NCBI RefSeq assembly: GCF_016745255.1
Contig: NZ_JADOEQ010000009.1
Span: forward strand, 62,001 to 126,000
Source: Enterococcus sp. BWR-S5
GTDB lineage: Bacteria > Bacillota > Bacilli > Lactobacillales > Enterococcaceae
Direction of reading: 5' to 3'
Length of the DNA: 64,000 bases
The translations under genes were made by a program, and so were the position numbers. How positions within the stretch are numbered: the first letter of the stretch is position 1; the number at the start of each line of letters is the position of its first letter. Shown here in pieces: positions 51,814-62,904 of the stretch. The notes below the pieces were generated by a model. The model was not told where the DNA came from. It ran no database searches and saw nothing but the letters and a program-made list of their open reading frames with translations.

Positions 51814-53988
51814 TCAATGCGGATCTTGGATTCGCTTGAACATTTTTTCCATATCTGAATTAGTAAAGTGAATCAATACCGGACGTCCATGGGGACAATT
51901 GAACGGATTCGCACATTCGGCCAAATCGTTCAATAGAATTCTGGCCTGCTGTTCGTTCAGGTAATGATTGGCTTTGATGGAGCGTTTGCAGCTCATCATA
52001 ATTGCTGTCGCTTCACGGAATTTCTTCACGCTGACCTGTCCTGTGACCAGCAGCATATCTATCATCCCACGAATAATTTCTTCCTCTTCGCCACCTGGAT
52101 ACCACGTTGGATGGGCCCTGACAATAAAACTGTTCTGACCAAAATCCTCCAGATAGATACCGACACTTTCCAGTTGTTCTTTCTGTTCATTGATTTTGAT
52201 GACATCACTGTTTGGGTAGTCCAGTACGATGGGCACCAGCAGTTCCTGCAAATCATTCGAGACCTCACCGATTTTCTCACGGAAATATTCGTACTTAATC
52301 CGCTCCTGTGCCGCATGCTGATCGATGATGTACAAGCCTTCCTTGCTTTGCGCAAAAAGATACGTACCATGCATCTGACCAAAATACTCCAATACGGGAA
52401 AACGCTCCGGCTTCTTCTCATGCTCCAAGCGTTCTACTGTCCGATTTAATTCCTTCACCGTATCTTTACTGGACATATCAAAATCAGGATGATTACGTGC
52501 TTCCTCTTCCTGAGAAGAGAATGGGTTAACCGAGGAGAACTGCTGCTCAATTGGCGATTGATCCACCTCACTTGGCATTTCTGCTTCCCTTTGCTGCGTC
52601 TCTTGTCTGTCTTCAGAAGACACACCGCGCTCAGATGCATCTTCATGAAGTACATCCTGATTCGTTCCGCCTTCAGTTGAAGGCTCCTCCGCCTCATTTC
52701 CAGACGGCGACGCTGTTGTGTATTCCTCAGTCACCGTTTCCTCTACCAGCTCCTGTGGAGGAAATCGGGTTGGTTCAGCAGAAGTCTCAGGCGAAGCCAT
52801 TAACTGTTCTGATTGTCCTTCAACAAAGAATCGTCCACTTTCAGAATCATAGCTCAAGCTTCCCGGCTTCCGAACACCTTCCGACACAGTTGGTGCATGT
52901 GTTGTTTCCTCAGCCAATGGAATTTCCATCTGCTCAACAGCCGGCTGTTTTTCCACTTTTTTCTTGAACTGCAGATTTGCTGCGGCATTCGGAATCAGTT
53001 GTTCTTGGCTCAAAGCTGCCTCGATAGCCTGTGTAATCAGTGTCATCAATTCTTTTTCTTTACTTAGACGTACCTCCTGCTTGGTCGGATGAACATTGAC
53101 ATCCACCAAAAGCGGGTCCATCGTTACCTCGATAACAGCAATTGGAAAACGACCAACCATCAATTTTGAGCCGTAGCCATTAATAATCGCTTTGTTCAAC
53201 ATAAAATTCTTGATGTACCGTCCGTTGATAATTGTTGATAAGTAGTTGCGGCTGGCACGTGTTACTTCCGGAAGCGACACATACCCGTTGACCTCAAAAT
53301 CAAGGTCATTCGTCTTGATTTCCAACATTTTTTTAGCTGTACTTATCCCATAAATACCGGCAATCGTCTGTTTTAAATCACCACTACCGGTTGTACTCAT
53401 CATCTTATTGCCGTCATGAACCAATCGAAAAGCGATGGTTGGATGACTCAATGCCAGACGATTGACAATATCACCAATCGTCGCCAGCTCCGTCTGAATC
53501 GTTTTCACATATTTCAATCGAGCGGGTGTATTAAAAAACAGATTTTCAACAGTAATTTTTGTTCCTTTACGCAGTGCCCCCGGACGATGCTCTTCGACCT
53601 TTCCGCCAATCAGCTTTGCATAACTGCCTTCCGTCTCATCTGCAACTGCGGTTTCCAATGTAACCTCAGAAACAGAGGTGATACTTGGTAAGGCTTCACC
53701 TCGGAAGCCCAGACTGCGAATTCTAAACAGGTCATCTCTTGTGTGGATTTTGCTTGTCGCATGACGCTTGAAGGCATTCAAAACATCCTCCTTGGCAATC
53801 CCATCTCCATTATCAATGACCTGAATGGTTTTCAAGCCAGCTTCTTCTATAAAAATATCAATTTGCGTACTGCCTGCGTCAATTGCGTTCTCCACCAGCT
53901 CTTTCACAACGGAAGCCGGACGTTCAACAACCTCACCGGCAGCAATCTGATTCGCCAGCTGTTCCGATAATTCTTTAATTTTCCCCAT
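51814..53988 (-). CDS. mutL: DNA mismatch repair protein MutL
   Basis: A 724-residue mismatch-repair ATPase/endonuclease. N-terminal GHKL ATPase: [44 protein letters not shown], and [13 protein letters not shown] long acidic, Glu/Ser/Thr-rich linker spans about 350-545. The C-terminal dimerisation domain has the endonuclease motif [12 protein letters not shown] and the zinc-site motif CPHGRP. The motif shows this is the nicking-competent type used by bacteria without MutH. It lies 25 bp after mutS, in one operon. Confidence 0.97.
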   Translation of the reverse strand: MGKIKELSEQLANQIAAGEVVERPASVVKELVENAIDAGSTQIDIFIEEAGLKTIQVIDNGDGIAKEDVLNAFKRHATSKIHTRDDLFRIRSLGFRGEALPSITSVSEVTLETAVADETEGSYAKLIGGKVEEHRPGALRKGTKITVENLFFNTPARLKYVKTIQTELATIGDIVNRLALSHPTIAFRLVHDGNKMMSTTGSGDLKQTIAGIYGISTAKKMLEIKTNDLDFEVNGYVSLPEVTRASRNYLSTIINGRYIKNFMLNKAIINGYGSKLMVGRFPIAVIEVTMDPLLVDVNVHPTKQEVRLSKEKELMTLITQAIEAALSQEQLIPNAAANLQFKKKVEKQPAVEQMEIPLAEETTHAPTVSEGVRKPGSLSYDSESGRFFVEGQSEQLMASPETSAEPTRFPPQELVEETVTEEYTTASPSGNEAEEPSTEGGTNQDVLHEDASERGVSSEDRQETQQREAEMPSEVDQSPIEQQFSSVNPFSSQEEEARNHPDFDMSSKDTVKELNRTVERLEHEKKPERFPVLEYFGQMHGTYLFAQSKEGLYIIDQHAAQERIKYEYFREKIGEVSNDLQELLVPIVLDYPNSDVIKINEQKEQLESVGIYLEDFGQNSFIVRAHPTWYPGGEEEEIIRGMIDMLLVTGQVSVKKFREATAIMMSCKRSIKANHYLNEQQARILLNDLAECANPFNCPHGRPVLIHFTNSDMEKMFKRIQDPH

Positions 53989-54013
53989 CGATTCGTTCCT
54001 CCTCTATGGAGTC

Positions 54014-56584
54014 TTAAATTCGTTTTTGCAGATCATACAACACATTCAATGCATCCATAGGTGTCATTTCCAACAGATTCATTTTCTTCAATGTATCAAT
54101 CACACTTAACTCATCTGTAGATACTTCTTTAAACAACGATAGCTGTTCACTTTCCTCATCTATCACCGGTGCTTCACTCTTAATTGGGGCATGCCCGATT
54201 TCCTGCGCCTCTAAAGCCGAAAGGATGGTTGCTGCCCGCTCAAGCAGTGCAGTCGGTAATCCCGCAATTTTCGCTACATGAATCCCATAGCTTTTATCCG
54301 CAGGTCCCTCCATGATTTTATGCAGAAAAACAACCTCGCCATTTTTCTCCACCGCACCTACGTGAATATTTTTCAAGCCGGTCAATGATTCATCCAAGAC
54401 CGTCAGCTCGTGATAATGAGTTGAGAACAGTGTTTTGGCCTTCACATTTTTCTGGATATATTCAATAATCGCCTGTGCCAACGCCATCCCGTCATAGGTT
54501 GCTGTTCCGCGTCCTAATTCATCAAACAGTACCAAGCTGTTTGGCGTTGCATGACGCAATGCCTGATTGGCTTCCATCATTTCAACCATAAAGGTACTTT
54601 GACCGGCAATCAAATCATCCGAGGCACCAATACGCGTAAATATCTGGTCAAAAATAGGAAGCTCCGCTGCTTCAGCAGGGACAAAGCAGCCTACCTGTGC
54701 CATCACTACAGTTAATGCCAACTGCCGCATATACGTGCTCTTACCGGACATATTCGGACCGGTAATCAAGAGAATCAAGTCTTCGCCGTTCATATGGATA
54801 CTGTTCGGAATATACTCTTGATGCCCTAAAACCTTTTCTACAACAGGATGTCGGCCTTCTTTGATATGCAGCTCGCCATTACCTGCTTTTAAGGTCGGAC
54901 GAACATATTGATATCGTTCACTGACTGTCGCAAAGGCTTGTAAAACATCGACTGTACTCAACGATTTAGCCAGTCTTTGCAAACGATCGATGCTTCCTTT
55001 CACCTGTTCGCGGACCTCCAGAAACAGCTGATATTCCAAATCTACAGATTTTTCCTCTGCATCTAAAATCAGTTTTTCCATTTCCTTCAATTCCGGCGTG
55101 ATAAAGCGCTCGGCATTTGCCAGCGTCTGTTTTCTATCGTATTTACCTTCTTCAAGGTTCCCCAAATTGGCTTTTGTCACTTCGATATAGTAACCAAATA
55201 CTCGGTTAAATCCAACCTTCAAGGTCTTAATCCCAGTTTCCTGACGTTCTCTTGCTTCCAACTCCGCCAGCCATTTCTTCCCGTTACGCATCGCATCTCG
55301 GTACTCATCCAGTGTTTCATTATAGCCGTCCTTGATGACATTTCCTTCAGTAATTTGCAGAGGAGCCTCCTCCATAATCGCCTGTCCAATCAGTTCAACA
55401 ATGTCCTCTATCGGATTCAGCTCTACTAAAAGATCATTCCATTCCCCTTGGTTGATGCCAATAATCAGTTCTCGAATCATCGGTACCTGCTCCAAAGAAG
55501 TCTTCAACTGAATCAAATCTCGACCATTGACACTGCCAAAAGCCACGCGTCCGGCTAAACGTTCCAAGTCATAGACCTTCGCAAAAGCTGCTTGTAAATC
55601 CACACGCTCAAAGTATGCATTCAGTAAAGACTGAACCATCTCCTGACGTTTAACAATTTGCTTCTCTTGAATTAACGGACGATCCAACCATTGCTTCAGC
55701 AAGCGACCTCCCATCGCCGTTTTCGTTTCATCCAGCAGCCAAAGCAAGGTTCCTTGCTTTTTACCGGAACGAATCGAACGTGTCAGCTCCAAATTGAATT
55801 TAGAATAATAATCCATTTTCAAATAATGGTTCGGCTGATATTCCACCGCCTGTTGAATATGTCCCAAGCTTCTTTTTTGCGTAACCGCCAGGTAGGTCAA
55901 CAGTTTTTGTGTCACATCACTTTCGATTTCCTGTGATAAAGTACTCGTCAAAAAGCTGAACTCCGAATTTTCTTCTGTACTCATTTGCTCGGAAAAGACA
56001 ACGGTCAGACGCTGCTCCAAAACCGCAATCAGAGATTCCGGTAAAGCACTGCCCATTACGATTTCCTTGGTTTGTAGCGCCGCAACCTCATTAACAACAT
56101 GCTCTTCTTCCGTTAACGTGGTACTTTTCAGCTCGCCTGTGGATAGATCGACATAGGCCAGACCGTAAACGCCGTTATTTTCCACAATAGCGGTCAGATA
56201 GTTATTGTCTTTTGCTTCCAGCCCTTTGCTTTCCATGACTGTTCCGGGAGTAACCAGTTGAACCACTTCGCGCTTGACCATCCCTTTAGTAGTTTTTGGG
56301 TCTTCTACCTGCTCACAAATCGCCACCTTGTAGCCCATCTCAACCAATGTATCGATGTAGCCTTGCGCCGCATGATGAGGGACACCGCACATCGGAATTG
56401 GGTCATCCGCATTTCTGTTTCTGCTTGTCAATGTCAGCTCCAATAACTGTGCTGCCTTCTCTGCATCTTCATAAAACATTTCATAAAAATCGCCTAATCG
56501 GTAAAAAAGAAAGGCGTCCGGATATTGCCCTTTTATCGTCAGGTATTGTTCCATCATAGGAGTGTGCTTTGTTTTTTGAGGCAA
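54014..56584 (-). CDS. mutS: DNA mismatch repair protein MutS
   Basis: An 856-residue mismatch-recognition ATPase. The N-terminal mismatch-reading motif is [15 protein letters not shown] (Phe and Glu of F-x-E). Connector, core and clamp domains follow. The ATPase domain has Walker [16 protein letters not shown], Walker [17 protein letters not shown] and FSTHYHELT. The late helix-turn-helix dimer region ends at [13 protein letters not shown]. Standard length. It starts one base after ricA ends (1-bp gap), indicating tight coupling. Confidence 0.97.
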   Translation of the reverse strand: MPQKTKHTPMMEQYLTIKGQYPDAFLFYRLGDFYEMFYEDAEKAAQLLELTLTSRNRNADDPIPMCGVPHHAAQGYIDTLVEMGYKVAICEQVEDPKTTKGMVKREVVQLVTPGTVMESKGLEAKDNNYLTAIVENNGVYGLAYVDLSTGELKSTTLTEEEHVVNEVAALQTKEIVMGSALPESLIAVLEQRLTVVFSEQMSTEENSEFSFLTSTLSQEIESDVTQKLLTYLAVTQKRSLGHIQQAVEYQPNHYLKMDYYSKFNLELTRSIRSGKKQGTLLWLLDETKTAMGGRLLKQWLDRPLIQEKQIVKRQEMVQSLLNAYFERVDLQAAFAKVYDLERLAGRVAFGSVNGRDLIQLKTSLEQVPMIRELIIGINQGEWNDLLVELNPIEDIVELIGQAIMEEAPLQITEGNVIKDGYNETLDEYRDAMRNGKKWLAELEARERQETGIKTLKVGFNRVFGYYIEVTKANLGNLEEGKYDRKQTLANAERFITPELKEMEKLILDAEEKSVDLEYQLFLEVREQVKGSIDRLQRLAKSLSTVDVLQAFATVSERYQYVRPTLKAGNGELHIKEGRHPVVEKVLGHQEYIPNSIHMNGEDLILLITGPNMSGKSTYMRQLALTVVMAQVGCFVPAEAAELPIFDQIFTRIGASDDLIAGQSTFMVEMMEANQALRHATPNSLVLFDELGRGTATYDGMALAQAIIEYIQKNVKAKTLFSTHYHELTVLDESLTGLKNIHVGAVEKNGEVVFLHKIMEGPADKSYGIHVAKIAGLPTALLERAATILSALEAQEIGHAPIKSEAPVIDEESEQLSLFKEVSTDELSVIDTLKKMNLLEMTPMDALNVLYDLQKRI

Positions 56585-56585
56585 A

Positions 56586-56957
56586 TCATAGCCCTTCTTT
56601 CTCTAATTGATTGTTGATTCCTCGTTGAATCATTGCGGTAATATGCTGTAAAAGATCGTTGGCTTCTGCCAGCTGCTCCCTATATGCAATCACTAGCGGA
56701 TGCTCATCAAATTGCGCCGTTAATTCATCCGCTCGTTTGATTGCTTCCTTTTCCGCTTCCGGCTTGCCATAATGTGCGAACTGCACGGCATCCTTCTGCG
56801 CTTGCTTAATCTCTTCGACAAGCTGTGTCAGTTTCTCGTTATTATTCACGCGCTGCTCAATTTCTTTGTAACGCTGAATGGTTTCGTTTTGGTCCAATAG
56901 CTGAAGCAGTTTATCCAGCTCAGCCTCTATGTTTTTATCGTCAATGGAATAGTCCAT
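56586..56957 (-). CDS. YlbF/YmcA family protein (RicA-like)
   Basis: A 123-residue helical protein of the YlbF/YmcA family. In Bacillus, YmcA (RicA) with YlbF and YaaT forms an iron-sulfur complex that guides RNase Y. Features are a coiled region [55 protein letters not shown] and [23 protein letters not shown]. RNase Y itself is encoded 4.4 kb downstream in this map (61348). The same ymcA-mutS adjacency is known in Bacillus. Confidence 0.85.
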   Translation of the reverse strand: MDYSIDDKNIEAELDKLLQLLDQNETIQRYKEIEQRVNNNEKLTQLVEEIKQAQKDAVQFAHYGKPEAEKEAIKRADELTAQFDEHPLVIAYREQLAEANDLLQHITAMIQRGINNQLEKEGL

Positions 56958-57138
56958 AGTTCACACCTTCACTCGTTGATTTTCTTTCAAAATATGTATA
57001 TTTATTTTAACACATTCCTTTTTTTTGCCAAATCCAATTTTGCTAAAATCTAGAAATCCATTTCTTCTTTTGACTACCCGATTAAGCTGCCGGCACTTTC
57101 TGGTATACTTATAATAAAACAATTAAAGGAGTGTATTT

Positions 57139-57471
57139 ATGGAAAAGAAAATGACACCAAATCAAAAGAAAAAAGCTTTATTTGGCACCCTTTTCGCTGT
57201 ATTACTTCTTGCTGTGCTGATTCTGTTCATCATCTTCGGCACTGCCGGCGGAAAACGTTGGCAGAAAAATCTGCAATCCAGTGTCAGTAATGGACTGAAG
57301 CGGGAAATTTTGGTTTACAATGCAGATGGCTCAGTGATTTATGAAAAAACAGGGAAATTTGATATCAATTATGGTGACGGCCGCATTGAATATATCGATG
57401 CAGATACTGGGTTGAAAACAAACATTTATATTGGCTACAACGCCACTGTTATCGTGAATGAGTTGGAGTAA
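57139..57471 (+). CDS. Hypothetical membrane-anchored protein
   Basis: A 110-residue protein: a lysine-rich N-terminus (4-12), one helix (about 13-33) and an extracellular domain of about 75 residues with DGSVIYEKTGKFDINYGDGRIEYIDADTGLKTNIYIG. I do not recognise the family with confidence; similar small beta-rich domains occur in phage-related DUF5052-like lipoproteins. AAAGGAG precedes the ATG. It is divergent from the ricA-mutS operon and convergent with ymdB. Confidence 0.7.
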   Translation: MEKKMTPNQKKKALFGTLFAVLLLAVLILFIIFGTAGGKRWQKNLQSSVSNGLKREILVYNADGSVIYEKTGKFDINYGDGRIEYIDADTGLKTNIYIGYNATVIVNELE

Positions 57472-57487
57472 CTCTCATGCTCAAAAT

Positions 57488-57535
57488 AAAAAAGTTGAAG
57501 CAGATCGCCTAACGAGTTCCTGCCTCAACTTTTTT
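57488..57535. terminator. Bidirectional terminator
   Basis: AAAAAAGTTGA (57488-57498) pairs with TCAACTTTTTT, with internal GCAG/CTGC, between the membrane protein and convergent ymdB. Confidence 0.88.
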
Positions 57536-57536
57536 A

Positions 57537-58334
57537 TTACTCCTGAAAAGGGCGGTCCTCATTGATTTGAATTAATTGAATGTCTTTGGCATGACCTGTC
57601 TGATCATCCAGTTCAATAAAACACGCAGATAAAATACTGCGGCCTTTTTCAACAACTTCAAACCTCTGAGGCAGAGCGGTCCAAAATTTTTCCAACACTG
57701 CCTCCCTTTTCATTCCTAATATCCCATCATAGGGTCCTGTCATCCCAACATCCGACAGATACGCCGTTCCTTTTGGTAAAATTCTACGATCATTCGTTTG
57801 TACATGAGTATGTGTCCCAATTACCGCACTGACCTTTCCGTCCAAGAACCAGCCCATCGCCTGCTTCTCACTGGTCGTTTCACCGTGAAAATCAACAAAA
57901 ATCAATGGTGTCCGCTTTCTTGCTTCCTCCACCAGCTGTTCAGCTTTTCTAAACGGATCATCCAAATCCACCATAAATGAACGTGCCTGTAAATTAATCA
58001 CCGCCAGTTCAAGCTGATTGACCTTGACATAAACGATTCCCTGTCCTGGAGTTCCTTCCGGAAAGTTCGCTGGTCGAACCATCTTTTTCGCATCATCGAT
58101 AAATTCAAAAATGTCTCTATTATCCCAAGTGTGATTGCCCAGAGTTACGACATCAACACCATCCTGCAAAAACTTCTTATAGATTTTCCCAGTGATCCCT
58201 CTGCCGGCTGCAGCATTCTCTCCGTTTACGATTGTTACCTGCGGCTGATACTTCTTTTTCAGCTTTGGTAAGTATTCTGTAATCGTCTCTCTGCCAAGTG
58301 AACCTACAACATCTCCAATAAATAATATACGCAA
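57537..58334 (-). CDS. ymdB: YmdB family 2',3'-cyclic nucleotide phosphodiesterase
   Basis: A 265-residue metallophosphoesterase (TIGR00282 type) that lies next to rny in Bacillus and acts on 2',3'-cyclic nucleotides. Metal-site motifs are ILFIGDVVGSLGRETI (Asp8), IVNGENAAAGRGIT, TLGNHTWDNRDI and GTHTHVQTNDRRIL. Standard length. Here it is 4.4 kb from rny across OppA and a secreted protein, which is a local rearrangement relative to Bacillus. ATTTATTGGAGATGTT lies after the start; an AGAAGAGG ribosome binding site precedes the ATG. Confidence 0.93.
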   Translation of the reverse strand: MRILFIGDVVGSLGRETITEYLPKLKKKYQPQVTIVNGENAAAGRGITGKIYKKFLQDGVDVVTLGNHTWDNRDIFEFIDDAKKMVRPANFPEGTPGQGIVYVKVNQLELAVINLQARSFMVDLDDPFRKAEQLVEEARKRTPLIFVDFHGETTSEKQAMGWFLDGKVSAVIGTHTHVQTNDRRILPKGTAYLSDVGMTGPYDGILGMKREAVLEKFWTALPQRFEVVEKGRSILSACFIELDDQTGHAKDIQLIQINEDRPFQE

Positions 58335-58412
58335 ACACTTTTCCTCTTCTCTTTTAATCTTACTGTTTCATTATAGAGCTTTTCACCCCGAATGAAAAGA
58401 TTTAAAAAGAAA

Positions 58413-58442
58413 AGAGAAGAAGCAGTTTTCTGCTTCTTCTCT
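58413..58442 (-). terminator. Terminator of oppA-like gene 2
   Basis: AGAGAAGAAGCAG (58413-58425) pairs with CTGCTTCTTCTCT (58430-58442); the minus strand continues TTTCTTTTT. Confidence 0.9.
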
Positions 58443-58462
58443 CTGTTTCAATACTTATAGGC

Positions 58463-60139
58463 TTATTCAGAAATATATGCCCACTTGAAGTCATATTTTG
58501 CTCCAGTAGAGTGATAGAACATGTCTTTCACTTTTGGAGAGCGTAGATGCGCTTCTGCTTTTTGGTAAACCGGGATAATACCCATGTCGTCCATAATCAG
58601 TTTTTCCGCATCCAGCATATCTTGCCAACGTGCTTCCGGATCATTGGCATTCTTTGTTGACGCACTTTCAATCAGTTTGTCATATTCTTTATTAGAGTAA
58701 CGTCCACGGTTGTAAGAGTTTCCTGTAACAAATAAATCCAAGAAGCTGCTTGGGTCTGCATAGTCTGCTCCCCATCCACCAACTGCTACTTCAAAATCGC
58801 CTTTGCTTGTGCGATCCAAACGTACAGAGAATGGTACAGGGCTGACAGTTACTTTCAAGCCGTCTAAAGTATCACCCAAGGCACCTTGCAAGAACTCAGC
58901 CATTTTCTTAGAACCATCTGTATCATCAACTAATAAATCCATATCCAGAGAGTCGATTTTCAGTTCTTTCTTAGCTTTTTCCCAATATTCTTTCGCTTTG
59001 TCTGCATCATAAGAAATCGGATTGCCCGCTTCTTCAGCAAAATCTTCGTTTGAGTCCGGGTTGTTTGATAGACCTTTTGGCACAAGTCCTTCCGCAACTG
59101 TTGAACCATTTGCCAGAATTTGTGTTACTAAAGATTCGCGATCAATTGCATAAGCCAATGCTTTACGCAAATTGATGTTGTGGTATGGAGAATCTTCATC
59201 TCTTTGGTTCATTTCCAAATAGAAAGTAGATGCATCTTCAAGAACAAGATAATCCGGATCATCTTTCATTTGCAGAGCCAATTCACCAGTCAACGGTGTA
59301 TCATCCGTTTGACCATCTTGGTACAGATTCAGAGATGTTGGTGCTTCTTTTACTACATCAATAACAACTTTATCTAATTTTACTGTATCTTTATCCCAGT
59401 AAGTATCATTTTTCGTATAAGACCATGCTGTGTCAGTTCCCGGTCCATCAAAATCTGTCAATGTGAATGGGCCATTATAAACAGCATTATCGCTTGTTGT
59501 TGTATAATCTTTGCCATATTTTTCAACAATATCCTGACGTTGTGGTAAGAATGAAGGGAATGCCAGCAAGTAATCAAAATAAGGTGTTACTTTTTCCAAA
59601 GTAATTTCCAATTCGTAATCACTAACAGCCTTGATTCCTAGCTCTTCTTTATCCATTTCACCCGCTGCAATTTTTTCAGCGTTTTTTACAGGTGCAAACA
59701 TGTATGAGTATTCTGACGCTGTATCAGGATCAACCGTACGTTGCCATCCGTAGACATAGTCAGCAGCCGTTACAGGTTCACCATCTGACCAAACCGCATC
59801 TTCTCTCAGTTTGATTTTATAAGTCAGACTATCTTCACTGACTTCCGCCATTTCAGAAGCACCTGCCGGTTGTGGATGGTTGTCCTTATCCATACGGTAG
59901 ATACCTTCATATACATTGTTTAGCGCAACAAAACTCACTTCATCCGTTGCTAAAGATGGATCCGCACTTGGCATTTCCTGTCTTTCAATGTATTTTAATA
60001 CTTGTTCTCCACTTGCAGACCCACCTGATCCGCTATCACTGTCAGATGTGCTGCCCCCAGTTGTTGTTCCGCACGCAGCTAAAACTACTGCACAAGCGGT
60101 TGTAACAAGCCCTAGAGCTGCTTTTTTCTTGATCCCCAT
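58463..60139 (-). CDS. oppA: Oligopeptide-binding lipoprotein OppA (copy 2)
   Basis: A 558-residue lipoprotein. Lipobox VLAAC (Cys23), a Ser/Gly linker, and an SBP_bac_5 domain. Very similar in sequence and length to the protein at 36063-37745, e.g. both share NKEYDKL, SFLDLFVTGNSYNRGRYS and LDKISVDVVKEAPTSLNL-like stretches. Both are single genes without permease or ATPase neighbours. Duplicate OppA proteins in enterococci and streptococci usually differ in peptide preference, including pheromone binding. AGGAGG precedes the ATG. Confidence 0.93.
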   Translation of the reverse strand: MGIKKKAALGLVTTACAVVLAACGTTTGGSTSDSDSGSGGSASGEQVLKYIERQEMPSADPSLATDEVSFVALNNVYEGIYRMDKDNHPQPAGASEMAEVSEDSLTYKIKLREDAVWSDGEPVTAADYVYGWQRTVDPDTASEYSYMFAPVKNAEKIAAGEMDKEELGIKAVSDYELEITLEKVTPYFDYLLAFPSFLPQRQDIVEKYGKDYTTTSDNAVYNGPFTLTDFDGPGTDTAWSYTKNDTYWDKDTVKLDKVVIDVVKEAPTSLNLYQDGQTDDTPLTGELALQMKDDPDYLVLEDASTFYLEMNQRDEDSPYHNINLRKALAYAIDRESLVTQILANGSTVAEGLVPKGLSNNPDSNEDFAEEAGNPISYDADKAKEYWEKAKKELKIDSLDMDLLVDDTDGSKKMAEFLQGALGDTLDGLKVTVSPVPFSVRLDRTSKGDFEVAVGGWGADYADPSSFLDLFVTGNSYNRGRYSNKEYDKLIESASTKNANDPEARWQDMLDAEKLIMDDMGIIPVYQKAEAHLRSPKVKDMFYHSTGAKYDFKWAYISE

Positions 60140-60349
60140 TAGAAAACCTCCTATATATAATTAGACCTATTAGAAATATATCAAAGAAATACTAATATCG
60201 CAATGATATACACCTCCACTACTTTAAGCAAACAGTAAGTTTTCAGGGAGAATAAGATGAGAAATTTCCTATGTAGTTTATAGCTGGATACTCTTATTAT
60301 TTTTTATCTTTTTCAGCCCTTCTGAGTTATTTACTCTACCATCCGATTA

Positions 60350-60400
60350 GAAAAGCTGAACGAGTTAGTAAAGCTAGACAATTTCCCGATGATTCCTTCC
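60350..60400. repeat. Short copy of the dispersed repeat
   Basis: AAAAGCTGAACGAGTTAG (60351 onward) and AAGCTAGACAATTTCC (60371 onward), then GATGATTCCTTCC, match sequences at 12113-12130 and 12562-12592. It looks like a short derivative of the structured repeat near the ComR-like gene. The surrounding 60165-60465 region is otherwise AT-rich and empty. Confidence 0.5.
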
Positions 60401-60465
60401 CACTCACTTGCCTCACTAGAGTTACATCTTTAAAAAATTTATATCCCCTTTACTTACAAAAAAAA

Positions 60466-60498
60466 CGCAGGACAACCTCCTTTACAGGCTGCTCTGCG
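60466..60498 (-). terminator. Terminator of secreted-protein gene
   Basis: CGCAG (60466-60470) and CTGCG (60494-60498) close a stem with inner CA/TG and CC/GG pairs; the minus strand continues with eight T. Confidence 0.85.
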
Positions 60499-60512
60499 CT
60501 CAACTACTTCGT

Positions 60513-61181
60513 TTATGCCATGAAATCCAACACGTTTGTTACAGTACGTGCATCTGCATCTGTCCCATTGAAAATGTTCCAGTTCAGAAGATTTGTATTT
60601 TGGATGTTAGTTCCCATAAAGCGATAGTTCGCACCAACGGCTCTAGGAATGTGTACACCAGTGTTATTGATGAATGCACCTAAATCAATTTGCACATCCA
60701 CGTGAATTCTTGTTTCAACGATATATGAAAATTTTGGATTTTTAAAAATAACTGTATTGTTCTCAATCGCGATATCCTGTTGCATATACTCATATCTCTT
60801 CAATGTGATTCCGGTAGCTTTCTGTCTGTAAAGACCTGTGATTGCCTGTTTGAACTCAGGCATTGCACTGATTGATGCAAACTCATCCGGCAATTTCACT
60901 GTGTAATACGTTTGGTCCGCGATACCAACACCGAAACCATACTGCGCATAGTATTCCAAATTCAATACACCACGTGCATTTGCAGGTCCGTAGTAGCCAA
61001 CACCCCATTGCTGTGTATCACCAGTCAAATTCAATACACCACGTTCATAAACAGAGATTCCCCGTGTAGATTTCTCTGCCGCCTCTGCTTCTGCTCCGAA
61101 AGTTCCGACAAACATAAATAGCGCGCCTAGTAATGCCAAAGCTTTCCAGATGATACTTGTTTTCGTTACACTTTTAATCAT
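60513..61181 (-). CDS. Secreted protein of unknown function with internal repeat
   Basis: A 222-residue exported protein: signal peptide (about 1-35, ending AEAEAA). Two related segments RGVLNLTGDTQQWGVGYYGPANA and RGVLNLEYYAQYGFGVGIADQ (about 48-94) look like an internal duplication. The C-terminal half is beta-rich (NTVIFKNPKFSYIVETRIHVDVQIDLGAF). No sorting signal, cell-wall-binding repeat or known enzyme motif is visible. TAAGGAGAGATAG precedes the ATG. It is a single gene with its own terminator. Confidence 0.75.
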   Translation of the reverse strand: MIKSVTKTSIIWKALALLGALFMFVGTFGAEAEAAEKSTRGISVYERGVLNLTGDTQQWGVGYYGPANARGVLNLEYYAQYGFGVGIADQTYYTVKLPDEFASISAMPEFKQAITGLYRQKATGITLKRYEYMQQDIAIENNTVIFKNPKFSYIVETRIHVDVQIDLGAFINNTGVHIPRAVGANYRFMGTNIQNTNLLNWNIFNGTDADARTVTNVLDFMA

Positions 61182-61305
61182 TCTATCTCTCCTTAAAAAT
61201 TCTTTTTGTAAGATATTAATTATCTCTTACTATTTAATCTTAACAAATAATACATTTTATATCAATAGATATATATTGTTTACTTTTAGAATTTTATACA
61301 CAACA

Positions 61306-61347
61306 AAAAAACTGTCTTTCATCTATTTCGATGAAAGACAGTTTTTT
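61306..61347 (-). terminator. Terminator of rny
   Basis: AAAAAACTGTCTTTCATC (61306-61323) pairs perfectly with GATGAAAGACAGTTTTTT (61330-61347), abutting the rny stop codon. Confidence 0.93.
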
Positions 61348-62904
61348 CTATTTCGCGTAATCTACTGCTCTGGTTTCCCGAACAACAGTTACTTTGATGT
61401 GACCTGGATAATCCAAATCATCTTCAATTTTCTTACGAATATCACGCACTAAGCGAACCGCTTCTAAATCAGAAACTTCTTCCGGTTTCACCATTACACG
61501 AATCTCGCGCCCAGCCTGTACAGCAAAGCTTGATTCTACTCCGGCAAAACCATTAGAGATATTTTCAAGGTTCTCTAAACGACGGATGTAATTTTCCAGA
61601 GATTCACTACGAGCACCCGGTCTTGCTGCAGATAGAGCATCTGCGGCTGCAACCAGCACAGAAATAACGGATGTCGCTTCAATATCACCATGGTGAGAAG
61701 CAATTGCGTTAATCACTGTAGCATTTTCCTTATACTTCGCAGCTAGTTCTGCACCAATCTCCACGTGGGAGCCTTCAATCTCATGATCCAAAGCTTTCCC
61801 TATGTCATGAAGCAGTCCTGCACGTTTTGCCAGTTGAACATCTTCTCCCAGCTCGGCAGCTAGCACACCTGTCAGTTTAGCAACTTCAATTGAGTGATTC
61901 AATACATTCTGACCATAGCTGGTACGGAAACGCAACCGACCTAGAATTTTGATTAAATCCGGATGTAACGTATGGGCACCGACTTCAAAGGCTGCCTGCT
62001 CCCCATATTCGCGAATCCGTTCATCCATTTCCTTACGAGATTTCTCTACAGTCTCTTCAATGCGAGCCGGATGGATACGTCCGTCCTGAATCAAGCGCTC
62101 AAGAGTCATGCGTGCGATTTCTCTTCGAATTGGATCAAAGCCGGAAAGTACGACCGCTTCCGGTGTATCATCAATAATCAAATCAATCCCTGTCAAAGTT
62201 TCCAGTGTTCGAATATTACGACCTTCACGACCGATGATTCGACCCTTCATTTCATCATTTGGTAAGCTGACAACAGAAACGGTTGTTTCTGATATTGAGT
62301 CTGCTGCACAACGTTGAATTGCCAGAGAAAGCAGGTTTTTCGCCTTACGATCTGCCTCTTCTTTTGCTCGCTGCTCTGATTCCTTAACCAGCACAGCCAG
62401 TTCATGGTTCAATTCTTGTTCTGTTGATTTCATAATGATGTCTTTGGCTTCGTCTTTAGATAGGGATGCAACGCGTTCAATTTCCTGCTGCTGCTTCTCT
62501 ACCAGTTGTTCTACTTCTTTTTCCCGCTCATCAATTAATTGCCGCTTTGCGACCAGTTTTTCTTCTTTGTCTTCCAGTGAGCTTTCACGTTTTTCGAGAA
62601 CATCATCTTTACGATCCAATGTCTGTTCTCTTTGCAAAAGACGATTTTCTTGTGTTTTTAACTCTAGTTTACTCTCTTTCAACTCACTTTCAACCTCTGA
62701 ACGATACTTCTGGTTTTCTTCCTTGGCTTCAAGCAAAAATTCTTTTTTCAGAGTCTCTGCTTCTTTGCGGGCATCTTCAATAATACCGACAGCGGAGTTT
62801 TTTGCTCCATCCACTGCCTTTTCATGACGGGATTTTGCAATTAAAAACCCTCCTCCAAGACCGACAATTAATGCGACGATAGCAAGGGGAATTAATAAAC
62901 CCAT
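61348..62904 (-). CDS. rny: Ribonuclease Y
   Basis: A 518-residue membrane-bound endoribonuclease that starts mRNA decay. N-terminal helix (about 2-22, [21 protein letters not shown]), a long coiled coil (about 25-190), a KH domain with [20 protein letters not shown] and an HD domain with [12 protein letters not shown]. Length matches the family. The ATG at 62904 is used because GGAGGTG lies seven bases upstream, although an in-frame ATG exists at 62919. RicA-type partner is encoded at 56586. Confidence 0.97.
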   Translation of the reverse strand: MGLLIPLAIVALIVGLGGGFLIAKSRHEKAVDGAKNSAVGIIEDARKEAETLKKEFLLEAKEENQKYRSEVESELKESKLELKTQENRLLQREQTLDRKDDVLEKRESSLEDKEEKLVAKRQLIDEREKEVEQLVEKQQQEIERVASLSKDEAKDIIMKSTEQELNHELAVLVKESEQRAKEEADRKAKNLLSLAIQRCAADSISETTVSVVSLPNDEMKGRIIGREGRNIRTLETLTGIDLIIDDTPEAVVLSGFDPIRREIARMTLERLIQDGRIHPARIEETVEKSRKEMDERIREYGEQAAFEVGAHTLHPDLIKILGRLRFRTSYGQNVLNHSIEVAKLTGVLAAELGEDVQLAKRAGLLHDIGKALDHEIEGSHVEIGAELAAKYKENATVINAIASHHGDIEATSVISVLVAAADALSAARPGARSESLENYIRRLENLENISNGFAGVESSFAVQAGREIRVMVKPEEVSDLEAVRLVRDIRKKIEDDLDYPGHIKVTVVRETRAVDYAK

